Of a stretch of DNA of 64,000 nucleotides, positions 52,171-60,350 are shown one piece after another. The DNA is taken from the NCBI GenBank assembly GCA_022706085.1, contig JAKJDF010000003.1, forward strand, positions 1-64,000, read 5' to 3'. The number at the start of each line of letters is the position of its first letter. The stretch's first letter is position 1. The stretch comes from Candidatus Latescibacterota bacterium (GTDB lineage Bacteria > Latescibacterota > MWCZ01). The translations under genes were made by a program, and so were the position numbers. Below the pieces are notes generated by a model, which was given only the letters and a program-made list of their open reading frames with translations, made no database searches and had not been told where the DNA came from.

Positions 52171-53490
52171 CTACGTCCGGTCATCCATGGGAACGTATTC
52201 CCGCACGTCCTCGCCCACATATTGCTGCCGCGGGCGCACGATTTTCCGTTCGTCTTCGTTGCCCATCAGCTCGAGCCAGTGTGAAAGCCAACCTGCGGTT
52301 CGGGCAAGTGCGAACAGCACGGGGAACATGTCAACCGGGAACCCGAGTGCCTTGTAAATGATGCCGGAGTAGAAATCTACGTTAGGATAGAGTTTCCTCT
52401 TGATGAAGTACTCGTCGCTCAGCGCTATGCACTCCAGCTCCCTCGCAACGTCGATGAGCGGGTCCGGACCCGTCACTTCAAGTACCTGGTCAGCCATTTT
52501 CTTGATTATTTTGGCTCGTGGATCATAGTTCTTGTAAACTCGGTGCCCGAACCCCATCAAACGCGTTTCGTGGTTTTTCACCCTCTCGATGAACGCGGGA
52601 ATGTTCTCTTTCGTCCCGATCTGCGAAAGCATTTCCAGCGCTTCCTGGTTTGCACCGCCGTGGAGCTGCCCGTAAAGCGCGCCCGCCGCGGCCGAAATCG
52701 CCGAATAGGGGTCTGACAGTGCGCTTCCCACCGTGCGCATCGTGGTGGTGCTGCAATTCTGTTCATGGTCCGCGTGCAGGATGAACAGCACGTCCAGCGC
52801 CCGTTCTATCACCGGGTTGTGGTAGATCTCCTCCTTGCCCGGCTGCATGCGGAAGAGCATGCTCAAAAAGTTGTAGATGTAGGAAAGCGATGGATCGGGG
52901 TACACGTAAGGCAGTCCGCAACTGTGGCGGTACGTGTACGCGGCGATAGTCGGAACCGATGCGATGATATTGATGGTTTCGCGCATGCGCTGTTTCGGGT
53001 CGAGAACATTTTTGGCAGCCGGGTAGAACGTCGATTTCGCGCCGAGCGTTCCGACAAATACCCCCATTGCGTGGGCGTTGCTGTGGAACCCGTCGAGGAA
53101 TTTCTTGATTGACTCATGGATCAGCATATTCTGAACGATCTTGTTCGTCCAGTCTGTAAACTCGGCGAACGTCGGAAGCTTCCCGTGTATCAACAGGTAC
53201 GCCACTTCCAGGAACGTCGATTTCTCAGCGAGTTGCTCAATTGGATAGCCGCGGTATCGCAGGATGCCCCGCTCGCCATCAATGAACGTGATCGCACTGG
53301 CGGTCGTTTCCGTGTTGGTAAGCCCCGGGTCGAATGAGAGCAGCCCGAAATCGTTCTCACTGACCTTGATCTGGCGCAAATCCATGGCGCTGATTGACGC
53401 GCCATATTCGGGGTACGTGCCGTACCTGATGGGGATTACATAAACCTTGCCGGTCCTGTTGTCAGTTACGGTGAGAGTATCCTGCGCCAT
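52171..53490 (-). CDS. gltA: Citrate synthase
   Basis: 439 residues from the ATG at 53490 (GAAAGG upstream). It condenses oxaloacetate and acetyl-CoA, entering the TCA cycle. The N-terminal beta domain, the SFDPGLTNTETTASAITFIDG region, and the catalytic residues are visible: His in LYGQLHGGANQEA, His in MGFGHRVYKNYDPRA, Asp in NVDFYSGI. The length and N-terminal part match the type II hexameric Gram-negative enzyme. Last protein gene of the aroB-to-gltA run. Confidence 0.96.
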   Translation of the reverse strand: MAQDTLTVTDNRTGKVYVIPIRYGTYPEYGASISAMDLRQIKVSENDFGLLSFDPGLTNTETTASAITFIDGERGILRYRGYPIEQLAEKSTFLEVAYLLIHGKLPTFAEFTDWTNKIVQNMLIHESIKKFLDGFHSNAHAMGVFVGTLGAKSTFYPAAKNVLDPKQRMRETINIIASVPTIAAYTYRHSCGLPYVYPDPSLSYIYNFLSMLFRMQPGKEEIYHNPVIERALDVLFILHADHEQNCSTTTMRTVGSALSDPYSAISAAAGALYGQLHGGANQEALEMLSQIGTKENIPAFIERVKNHETRLMGFGHRVYKNYDPRAKIIKKMADQVLEVTGPDPLIDVARELECIALSDEYFIKRKLYPNVDFYSGIIYKALGFPVDMFPVLFALARTAGWLSHWLELMGNEDERKIVRPRQQYVGEDVREYVPMDDRT

Positions 53491-53550
53491 CTTTGCGAAC
53501 CTTTCTTCCCCAATTTCCGTGAACAACCACCATTCTGGCGACGTGTACGA

Positions 53551-54375
53551 TCAAAGCATCGGTTCCAGGATCTCAATCGCACGCAGTATGTCAACTCGCT
53601 GCTGAGGCCCATGGATCTCGCGTTCGATGGTCAACGGCCCTTCAAATCCTTTCGCCTTCAGTCGGCGGATCAACAGATCAAACCGGACAGCTCCTTCGCC
53701 GAGGGGTGTCTCGTGACCAAGGGCCTCGTCGCGGTTCGGCCATACACCGTCTTTGGCGTGCAGTCCTCGCACGTATTCACCGAAAATCTCTTCGGCGTCC
53801 AAGGGGTTTGCCTTGCCGTAGAGGATCAGGTTCGCCGGGTCGAGATTCACGAACAAATTCCCCGTTCCGACGTCGCGGATGGTTCGCTTGAGCGTCGAAG
53901 GCAACTCCTGTCCCGTCTCGAAGCAGAATTTCTGACCGTTCCGTTTGCAATGAAGCGCCAGATCACGCATCGCGTCGACGAATGTTTCGTACACCGGGTC
54001 GCGCTCGTCATCCGGGATGAACCCGATGTGGCAGGTGATGCTGTCGATCCCCATGCGGGCTACCCAGTCGCTGTAAAGTTTCCCCGATTTAAGACGCTCA
54101 TCTCGAAAACGAGGCGCAACCAGCCCCATTGTGGAGGGACCATTGACGTTGTCAAATTGCTGACCCTCCCAGAGCAGAAATACGGAACTGATCCGGACAC
54201 CCGCCTTGTCCGCAGCGTTGCGAACCTTCTCCGGGCCGGAATACTTCCCGGCAAGCGCTGCTTCCGCTGTTCCCGTAACCTGGCATGTCGGAATGCCCAG
54301 CTCAGCGACCTGTCTGAACGACTCATTCGGGTCGCTCGCAAAGCCCACCATGAGACCCAGTTCCAGCTTTTTCAC
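53551..54375 (-). CDS. Sugar phosphate isomerase/epimerase family protein (xylose isomerase-like TIM barrel)
   Basis: 274 residues from a GTG at 54375 (AAGGAT upstream); the frame extends 49 codons further without a site. The AP-endonuclease-2-like TIM barrel shows Glu and His metal ligands at strand ends (TCHIGFIPDDER, FETGQELPSTL, VNLDPANLILYG, GLHAKDGVWP, LTIEREIHGP). Many members isomerise or epimerise sugars or inositols. Specificity unknown. It is between queF and gltA in one direction. Confidence 0.85.
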   Translation of the reverse strand: MKKLELGLMVGFASDPNESFRQVAELGIPTCQVTGTAEAALAGKYSGPEKVRNAADKAGVRISSVFLLWEGQQFDNVNGPSTMGLVAPRFRDERLKSGKLYSDWVARMGIDSITCHIGFIPDDERDPVYETFVDAMRDLALHCKRNGQKFCFETGQELPSTLKRTIRDVGTGNLFVNLDPANLILYGKANPLDAEEIFGEYVRGLHAKDGVWPNRDEALGHETPLGEGAVRFDLLIRRLKAKGFEGPLTIEREIHGPQQRVDILRAIEILEPML

Positions 54376-54415
54376 AGCCCCATCCTTGCAAAAGGTCCAC
54401 GGAACGGAAGAGACG

Positions 54416-54814
54416 TCAGTTCGATTTGTTCGAGTAGGAGACGCGTACCGAAGTGCGAATGCCGCCCCGCGGGTTGAAATCAGCCACAACAACCGCGCGC
54501 CGCGGCTTGCAGGCAGCCACAAACTCGTTCAGTATCTTGTTGGCGACGTTCTCAAAAAAGATACCCATATTACGGTACGCCTGCATATAAAGCTTCAGCG
54601 ACTTCAGCTCAACGCAAAGAGCGTCGGGTTCATACACGATGGTGATTGTGGCGAAATCCGGCTGCCCGGTCTTCGGACACATCGAAGTGAACTCGGGTAC
54701 TATGATCCTGATTGTGTAACTGCGGTCGCGATACTGGTTCGGCCACACATCGATACCGGGTGTTTCGCCCTGTGATTTCGCATGGTTTTCGTCGTATCCG
54801 GTCGTTGACGTCAC
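54416..54814 (-). CDS. queF: NADPH-dependent 7-cyano-7-deazaguanine reductase QueF
   Basis: 132 residues, the short unimodular form, from a GTG at 54814 (GGAG upstream). It reduces preQ0 to preQ1 for queuosine. The catalytic Cys46 lies in FTSMCPKTGQPDFA with Asp53 nearby. The VELKSLKLYMQAYRN QueF motif and FNPRGGI are also present. No queC, queD or queE is in the window. The 15-base gap before it leaves no room for a preQ1 riboswitch. Confidence 0.95.
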   Translation of the reverse strand: MTSTTGYDENHAKSQGETPGIDVWPNQYRDRSYTIRIIVPEFTSMCPKTGQPDFATITIVYEPDALCVELKSLKLYMQAYRNMGIFFENVANKILNEFVAACKPRRAVVVADFNPRGGIRTSVRVSYSNKSN

Positions 54815-54829
54815 TGTCCGCTCTCCTCC

Positions 54830-55705
54830 TCAAAGGCAGGCGAATGCGCGTAACGCATCGCTCAGAATGGCGTCTGCTTCCAGGTCAACATCCACACCGA
54901 TCACGTGCGTCCCTCTGGCAGGAATAATCCATTCCGCGTTCTCGCCAAGCCGGTGCGCGGGCACGAAACGCACCGAATGACGCTCCGGGTGTATCGCCAA
55001 ATCCACCGCGCCGATGTCCCAGAATTCCTTTGGCGGATTGTCCCTGAGGGACCTGCCTGATCTGGCGATCCATTCCGCGGTTCGATCCGCCAGCAACGTA
55101 TGTATCGGTTCTCCCATTTCCCGCAGCTTCCCCACCAACCAGTCAGTTCGCCACACGAGCTTTTCGGTCACACCCCACGCGGGAACGTGGAATAACGTGG
55201 ATACCATCGCGGCGCGGCTTTCGAAAAGCGCCTTCACGGCCCAGGGGTCGCCGAGTGCATTCCATTCCGATCCGCGTCGGCGGAATTCCTCCTCGTCCCG
55301 AAACCCGCCGAGCCACAGGAAACGCGCCTTCGACGCGATCTCAGGGGCGCGAAGAAGCGCCGAGGCAAGATCAGTTGCGGGACCCGTTCCGATCACGAAC
55401 AGCGGCTCCGGGTCTTCGGTCAGAGCACGTTCAATGATGAAATCCACCCCTTCAGACGAACCTGGGCTCGAATCGTTGTCGAGTGGGCGCTCCACACCTC
55501 GCAGGTTCGGTACCTCAGGCCGTCCGAGAGCTCCCAGGATGGCCGCCGTTTCTTCCTGGTAGACCGTTACCGATTCGGGCCCGTTTGCATGCGTATTCTG
55601 CACATTGACGATCGCCTCAATGCGCACACCTTTCGCGAACGCATACGTGATCGCGAACTGGTCGTCAATTTCGTTCTTCGTGTCGCAATCGAGGATCACA
55701 CGCAT
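54830..55705 (-). CDS. Nucleoside hydrolase (inosine-uridine type)
   Basis: 291 residues from the ATG at 55705. The N-terminal Asp cluster DCDTKNEIDDQFA that binds calcium and ribose is nearly canonical (DxDxxxxxDD). NVQNTHANGPESV, VIGTGPATDLASALL and ARFLWLGGF fit the fold. Members cleave N-glycosidic bonds of nucleosides for salvage. The usual late His region is not easily placed, so substrate is open. Preceded by a Nudix gene by 14 bases. Confidence 0.85.
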   Translation of the reverse strand: MRVILDCDTKNEIDDQFAITYAFAKGVRIEAIVNVQNTHANGPESVTVYQEETAAILGALGRPEVPNLRGVERPLDNDSSPGSSEGVDFIIERALTEDPEPLFVIGTGPATDLASALLRAPEIASKARFLWLGGFRDEEEFRRRGSEWNALGDPWAVKALFESRAAMVSTLFHVPAWGVTEKLVWRTDWLVGKLREMGEPIHTLLADRTAEWIARSGRSLRDNPPKEFWDIGAVDLAIHPERHSVRFVPAHRLGENAEWIIPARGTHVIGVDVDLEADAILSDALRAFACL

Positions 55706-55719
55706 ATTCACGCCGCCTT

Positions 55720-56370
55720 CTACAGAAGCACCTGCGCATCGCCGCGTCTGATGTGTTGTGCTGCAAGGCACACCCGTGCGAAATAGCCGTCAACGGATGG
55801 CAGGAAATCCGCGGTCTTCAGAACCCGGGTTCCGGTTGTTGCCGCACTGCCCGGTTTCGTTGAGTAGAGAACTGGAACCACTAAGCAGTTGAGCCGTCCT
55901 GAGAAGAACTCCAGTCCTGCATTTGCCGGGACGTGGAGGATAGCCGCAATTTCCTGCGCCGCAACCGAGTAGTTTTCGAGACCGCGGTTGTCTACAACGC
56001 CGTACAGTGTTTGAATCTCGCGGTCCACAAACTGCCCGAAGCGGTATGCACTCTGGCGCACCCCGAGGGGACGCAACCGGGACACCGGAACGCGGATGCC
56101 AAGTTCCTCCGTCAGTTCCCGAACCGCGCCCGCCAGAGGACTCTCCCCTTTGCTGAGATGGCCTCCGACGGCAACGGCAATCATCCCGGGAGCAATATCC
56201 TTCGCATCGGAGCGCTGCTGAAACAGGATCTGGCCATCTCCCAGACCGGGCGCAAATACCCACACGTGGACGGTTTTGTGCCAAAGGCCCTTTTCGTGGA
56301 CTTCCGAACGTGTTGCCTCGGTCACGTGATAGCCGTTTTCGTCATATACGTCCAGCAACTCATCCGACAT
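55720..56370 (-). CDS. Nudix hydrolase of isopentenyl-diphosphate-isomerase-like type
   Basis: 216 residues. It begins MSDELLDVYDENG and contains WHKTVHVWVFAP and the Nudix box GGHLSKGESPLAGAVRELTE, continuing as ELG. That architecture is shared by IPP isomerase-like Nudix proteins with broad phosphohydrolase roles. The ATG at 56370 overlaps the aroB end by 11 bases. Substrate unknown. Confidence 0.85.
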   Translation of the reverse strand: MSDELLDVYDENGYHVTEATRSEVHEKGLWHKTVHVWVFAPGLGDGQILFQQRSDAKDIAPGMIAVAVGGHLSKGESPLAGAVRELTEELGIRVPVSRLRPLGVRQSAYRFGQFVDREIQTLYGVVDNRGLENYSVAAQEIAAILHVPANAGLEFFSGRLNCLVVPVLYSTKPGSAATTGTRVLKTADFLPSVDGYFARVCLAAQHIRRGDAQVLL

Positions 56371-57484
56371 GGGGTTCTTCTTTTTGGTTGAACGCTACGC
56401 TCCACGCGGCCACAAATTCAGGTTCAGTTACGTCGGAGACGACTGAAGCGTCTCCAATACCGCGAGGCATGACAAACCGGAGCACTCCGCCGAGGGATTT
56501 CTTGTCGCCTTTCATGGCGTTCCAGACGTCATCGGGTGCCATGTCGGTCGGCGGAGGAGTGCAGAGCAGGCGACCGAGAATCCTTCGCTGCCGTGAGAGC
56601 TCCTCCAGACGCCAGAGGCCGCGTTCGCACGCCATCTGACCGGCTACCATCATTCCGAAACCAACTGCTTCGCCGTGGCGATAGCGCTGATAGGCTCCCA
56701 GCCTTTCGATCGCGTGTCCTGCGGTGTGTCCGTAGTTGAGAATGGCACGGAGGCCGGACTCCTTTTCGTCCTGACCGACAACGGACGCCTTGATCCGGCA
56801 ATTCGCGGCGACAAGATCAATCCACGACGCGGCAGAGGCGGTTCCTGCCACAAAAGCATCCAGCGACGTCTCAAGCAGATCGAACAAACCAGGATCGCGA
56901 ATTACTGCGTGTTTGAGGACTTCAACAAGTCCGGCCCGGAGCTCGCGTTCCGAGAGGGAGGCCAATAGGCCGGTATCGACAAACACCAGAGACGGTTGAT
57001 GAAACGCTCCGATCAGGTTTTTGCCGAGTGGATGATCGACGCCCGTTTTGCCCCCGACGCTTGCGTCAACCTGAGCTACGACCGTGGTGGGAACCTGAAC
57101 GAAGGGCAATCCCCTGAGGCAAATGGCCGCGGCAAACCCGGCAACATCGCCCACAACGCCGCCACCAAATCCGATCACCAGACTCTGACGGTCGAAGCCC
57201 GCAGCCAGGAAGTGATCCAGAATTCCGGCGACCGTGTGAAGTGTTTTGTACTCCTCGCCGGGCTCGATGATCCTTGGAAAAACGCGGAAACCTGCCACCT
57301 CAAGACTCGCTGAGCACCGGTCGCCGTAAAGGCTCCACACGGTTTTGTCAGAAACAACGCCGGCAATGCGCCCCGGCGTCACCCTGCTCGCTGCCTCCCC
57401 CAACTTGTACAGCATGGAACTCCCGATGACGACGGGATAGGTTCTGCTGCCCAGAGGCACTTCCACGGTTTCGGTTCTTGCCAC
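56360..57484 (-). CDS. aroB: 3-dehydroquinate synthase
   Basis: 374 residues from a GTG at 57484 (GAGGTG upstream). Second step of the shikimate pathway, cyclising DAHP to 3-dehydroquinate with NAD and a metal. GGGVVGDVAGFAAAI, VPTTVVAQVDASVGGKTGVD, GKNLIGAFHQP, LRAGLVEVLKHAVI and LNYGHTAGHAIE supply the NAD, substrate and metal sites. First protein gene of a run to gltA, separated from tRNA-Phe by a terminator. Confidence 0.96.
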   Translation of the reverse strand: MARTETVEVPLGSRTYPVVIGSSMLYKLGEAASRVTPGRIAGVVSDKTVWSLYGDRCSASLEVAGFRVFPRIIEPGEEYKTLHTVAGILDHFLAAGFDRQSLVIGFGGGVVGDVAGFAAAICLRGLPFVQVPTTVVAQVDASVGGKTGVDHPLGKNLIGAFHQPSLVFVDTGLLASLSERELRAGLVEVLKHAVIRDPGLFDLLETSLDAFVAGTASAASWIDLVAANCRIKASVVGQDEKESGLRAILNYGHTAGHAIERLGAYQRYRHGEAVGFGMMVAGQMACERGLWRLEELSRQRRILGRLLCTPPPTDMAPDDVWNAMKGDKKSLGGVLRFVMPRGIGDASVVSDVTEPEFVAAWSVAFNQKEEPHVG

Positions 57485-57530
57485 GGAAAGGCACCTCGTC
57501 CCTGAAATTCGGGGAAGGCGGGTGGAACGC

Positions 57531-57567
57531 AAAGCGCCCCGATTTCCCGTCGGAATCATCGGGGCGC
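57531..57567 (-). terminator. Terminator after tRNA-Phe
   Basis: Stem GCGCCCCGAT / ATCGGGGCGC with further pairing inside, followed by TTTGCGTT on the minus strand. Confidence 0.75.
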
Positions 57568-57578
57568 GCGGCGGAAGG

Positions 57579-57651
57579 TGGCGCCCCCCAGAATCGAACT
57601 GGGGACACAGGGATTTTCAGTCCCTTGCTCTACCAACTGAGCTAGAGCGCC
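57579..57651 (-). tRNA. tRNA-Phe (GAA)
   Basis: 73 bases, acceptor GGCGCTC/GGGCGCC, anticodon loop CTGAAAA gives GAA, T-loop AGTTCGATTC, discriminator A. CCA not fully encoded. Confidence 0.95.
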
Positions 57652-57665
57652 ACAAAAGACAATTA

Positions 57666-57694
57666 AGTATAGGACGTCGGTCGGCATCGGTCAA
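57666..57694 (-). promoter_or_regulatory. Promoter of tRNA-Phe
   Basis: TTGACC (57694-57689), 17-base spacer, TATACT (57671-57666) on the minus strand, about 15 bases before the mature tRNA. Confidence 0.8.
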
Positions 57695-57724
57695 TGCCGC
57701 GCCGACGGTCCGTGCCGGGGAGGC

Positions 57725-58495
57725 TCATTCGCTCGTGCGAGCGCTTTGTCGAAGGGCCTGCAAACGGTCGCGCAGCACTGCGGCCCTTTCGAAATGCTCC
57801 GATGCGATTGCCTCGCGCAGTTCGCGCTCTACCCGCTGTTCCAGCGTCAATGGCCGCGTCTGGGAGATATCCTCCAGCCACTTCTTGAGGTAACTGATCT
57901 CGCCGGAGTTCTCGATGGCATCCTCGCGGCCCTGTTCCCGGTAAATATCGGCGATGTCTTCAATCCCCTGATTGATCCGCTCCACGGCTCCGTCAAAATC
58001 CTTGGCTTCCCACGCCTGGCGCGCGCCCGCGAGAAACTTGTGGACGAGAATGAATGGCTTCCATTGTGTGAACATTTCGCGGAGCTGGTCGTTTTCGGCG
58101 TACTTCACCACGAAATCGATGATCTTCAGATTGTGGTCCGCATCCTCCTCCGCGGCGCGATACTCCCCCAGTTCCAGCCAACTGATGCGGCGATGGTAAA
58201 ACTGCATGCTTTCCTGTTGCAGGCGCATGCAGTCCTCCTCATCCAACCTGAACTCGCCGCCTTCGTGTTCCTCGCCCGGTGCTTCCTCCGCAAGGTGCAT
58301 GTAGTACTCGAGTGCGGTAGTGAAACCGTGAGGTCTTTTGCCGTCAGGCCTTCCGGAGACCTCCATCTGGAGGAGACCGAGATCCAGCCGAATCTGGAGG
58401 CGAGGTCTCCCGTCGTCACCGACAATGCGTCGCACCGCCGGCCGGTCAGGTCGGAAATCCCACCCTTCGAGGATTGAGGAAATGTCCTTGCTCAC
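57725..58495 (-). CDS. UvrB/UvrC (UVR) motif protein of unknown function
   Basis: 256 residues from a GTG at 58495, chosen because MSKDISSILEGWDFRP looks like a natural N-terminus; an ATG at 58597 is possible. Residues about 20-70 (RRIVGDDGRPRLQIRLDLGLLQMEVSGRPDG) form a conserved sheet. Middle helices resemble TPR hairpins (EYRAAEEDADHNLKIIDFVV; AWEAKDFDGAVERINQGI). The C-terminal UVR motif is LREAIASEHFERAAVLRDRL, a helical protein-interaction hairpin seen in UvrB, UvrC and McsA. A regulatory or scaffolding role is likely, not direct repair. Confidence 0.75.
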   Translation of the reverse strand: MSKDISSILEGWDFRPDRPAVRRIVGDDGRPRLQIRLDLGLLQMEVSGRPDGKRPHGFTTALEYYMHLAEEAPGEEHEGGEFRLDEEDCMRLQQESMQFYHRRISWLELGEYRAAEEDADHNLKIIDFVVKYAENDQLREMFTQWKPFILVHKFLAGARQAWEAKDFDGAVERINQGIEDIADIYREQGREDAIENSGEISYLKKWLEDISQTRPLTLEQRVERELREAIASEHFERAAVLRDRLQALRQSARTSE

Positions 58496-58717
58496 AGAAC
58501 TCTCGTCCGCCTGAATGAAACCGTCGTCCCGAAGCCGCTTCCCTATCGGTTCTTCGAAAGAAGCGTGAAGTGTGCCCGCCACAAGGGGTTCCAGCATCTG
58601 GAGTTCATGTACAAAATATACGAAGCGGGAGGTCCGGCTGGGGTTTCCGAGGACGGTGGTGCACGTTGCGCGTCGCAAAGAGAACGGGGAAGCTCAGGTC
58701 TGCGACCGGAGTTCTTC

Positions 58718-59107
58718 TTACTCCGTAAGAAACTGCGTGCCGTCGTACGCCAGTTTCCCGTTTTCCCATATCTGGCCGCCCCGCAGCTCGTACCGCATAT
58801 ACTGCCCCACCGTCATGTGGCGCATCACTTCGCGGGGGTCCTTGTATTTTGCTGCGAGGACTTCCAGGGGCCCCTCGAAGCGCGTTCCCGGTTGGGGTTT
58901 CGCCGCCTGTTTTTCGACAACCTTGATGGGGAGGCTGGAAGAGGTATCCTGGGCGGCGAGCCGTTGTTGTTTTCGTCGAAATCGGTCGTGATCGGTTTCG
59001 TCCTCGGCGCGTTCCATTTCAGGGCGGTGGGCCGGCTGGTTATAGGATGTTTCCTGAACAGGCGGGGCCTGGTTCAGTCTCCTCAGAATCTGGGTGCTGC
59101 GTGCCAT
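58718..59107 (-). CDS. Small hypothetical protein
   Basis: 129 residues from the ATG at 59107 (GGGAG eight bases upstream). The N-terminal half is polar and low-complexity (RLNQAPPVQETSYNQPAH; RFRRKQQRLAAQD). The C-terminal half is better ordered (GTRFEGPLEVLAAKYKDP; MTVGQYMRYELRGGQIWENG) and could be a small beta domain. No family recognised. It lies between tRNA-His terminators and the UVR gene in the same direction. Confidence 0.55.
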   Translation of the reverse strand: MARSTQILRRLNQAPPVQETSYNQPAHRPEMERAEDETDHDRFRRKQQRLAAQDTSSSLPIKVVEKQAAKPQPGTRFEGPLEVLAAKYKDPREVMRHMTVGQYMRYELRGGQIWENGKLAYDGTQFLTE

Positions 59108-59155
59108 CGGCAATCTCCCGTTCATCCGGCTGGCGCGTGCCAGTCTCGGAGACGC

Positions 59156-59189
59156 AAAAAAAAGAACCGGCGCGTTTCCTTGCCGATTC
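59156..59189 (-). terminator. Second terminator after tRNA-His
   Basis: Stem GAATCGGC / GCCGGTTC with a ten-base loop, followed by eight T on the minus strand. Confidence 0.85.
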
Positions 59190-59202
59190 TCGTTCCGTAT
59201 GC

Positions 59203-59235
59203 AAAAGGAGCCCCGGACGCGGAAGCATCCGAGGC
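59203..59235 (-). terminator. First terminator after tRNA-His
   Basis: Stem GCCTCGGA / TCCGGGGC followed by TCCTTTT on the minus strand. Confidence 0.65.
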
Positions 59236-59251
59236 CCTTACTATCGTATGG

Positions 59252-59326
59252 GGTGAGTGAGGGGATTCGAACCCCCGACCCTCAGATCCACAGTCTGATG
59301 CTCTAACCAACTGAGCTACACTCACC
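59252..59326 (-). tRNA. tRNA-His (GTG)
   Basis: 75 bases counting the encoded extra G at the 5' end (59326) that marks tRNA-His. Acceptor GTGAGTG/CACTCAC, discriminator C, anticodon loop CTGTGGA gives GTG, T-loop GGTTCGAATC. Confidence 0.95.
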
Positions 59327-59400
59327 ATGGTTTCCCGGTTGTGCACATGGACGGTTTCCCGAATTCCCGTCGCCCTCGGCCGCAGGAAGACAGTTAATTA

Positions 59401-59429
59401 ATAATAGCGAAGGAGACTGACCGAGTCAA
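59401..59429 (-). promoter_or_regulatory. Promoter of tRNA-His
   Basis: TTGACT (59429-59424), 17-base spacer, TATTAT (59406-59401) on the minus strand. A leader of about 65 bases precedes the tRNA. Confidence 0.8.
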
Positions 59430-59457
59430 CAAAACCGGCGTGGCAGACGGTGGCGGC

Positions 59458-60246
59458 TCAAGCGGTGCAGGCTCTTGGGGCGTAACTGCTGCAGATATCT
59501 GTTTCCAACACCCCCAGGTTCTGAAGTTGTGATTCGATTGCCGCGATTTTCTCGGTGCCGCCGTAATGCATCTGGCCGGGGTGGTGGCCGTCGGAACCCA
59601 GCGAGAATTTCATTCCCTCGTCTCGCCCCATCCTTATGATCTTCCTGAAGAATTCCGGCATGATCCCAAGACGGCCCGGATTTATCTCGAATGCGGTGCC
59701 TTTGGCGGCGGCCTCCGCGAACAGCCTGCGAACACGGTTCATGTCGTACGCGGCCATGAGCCGGGGCCAGTCTATCTCCCTTCCGTTTTCCATTGTGCGG
59801 ACCCCGATGTACGAAAACGGGTGCGGGATGATCGAAGCACCGTACCGCACCGCACCCTCTGCCATCGTAAGGAAATGGTCCGCATATCCCTCTTCAGTTC
59901 GTTCGTCCGGTTGGCTCACGCACGGGAGATGGAAATGATTCGCAGAGATGACCACGTAATCCCACGTCGCCATGATTTCCGGTTTCACCGCGGGCTGGTC
60001 CGGTGCGTTCATGGAGACTTCGGAGCCGATAAGCACGCGAACGGGAGTGTCCAGTTCGTCGCGCTCTTTCATGTTTTCGAGGATAAGGGGTTCCCGACCG
60101 CTTTCCGGTTCATCTATGTGGTCGCAGACGCCAATGAGAGTCAGGCCGACCGATTCGGCCTCCGCGACCGTATTCGCAATGGTGCTGTCCCGCCCTCCGA
60201 AGTTGGAACGGTGCGTGTGGGTGTGCATATTTTGCCAAACGAGCAT
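59458..60246 (-). CDS. PHP-domain phosphoesterase family protein
   Basis: 262 residues from the ATG at 60246 (AAAGGG upstream). PHP metal-binding motifs are visible: MHTHTHRSNF, GVCDHIDEPE, LIGSEVSM, ANHFHLP, IIPHPFSY and the final LGSDGHHPGQMHYG. The family includes histidinol phosphatase HisK and polymerase-associated exonucleases. Standalone members are mostly phosphoesterases of unknown substrate. It is divergent from the methyltransferase. Confidence 0.85.
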   Translation of the reverse strand: MLVWQNMHTHTHRSNFGGRDSTIANTVAEAESVGLTLIGVCDHIDEPESGREPLILENMKERDELDTPVRVLIGSEVSMNAPDQPAVKPEIMATWDYVVISANHFHLPCVSQPDERTEEGYADHFLTMAEGAVRYGASIIPHPFSYIGVRTMENGREIDWPRLMAAYDMNRVRRLFAEAAAKGTAFEINPGRLGIMPEFFRKIIRMGRDEGMKFSLGSDGHHPGQMHYGGTEKIAAIESQLQNLGVLETDICSSYAPRACTA

Positions 60247-60350
60247 TCGATACCCTTTCAGTTGCAGCAAAGATCGACATACGGTGCTCTCCAAATGGTA
60301 AACCTGCTCGGTGGCCGCACACAACGACTCCCGCGGAATGGCGTGGCCTC

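Noticed and set aside
54815-54830. Possible preQ1 riboswitch before queF
   Set aside because: Only 15 bases separate queF from the upstream gene.
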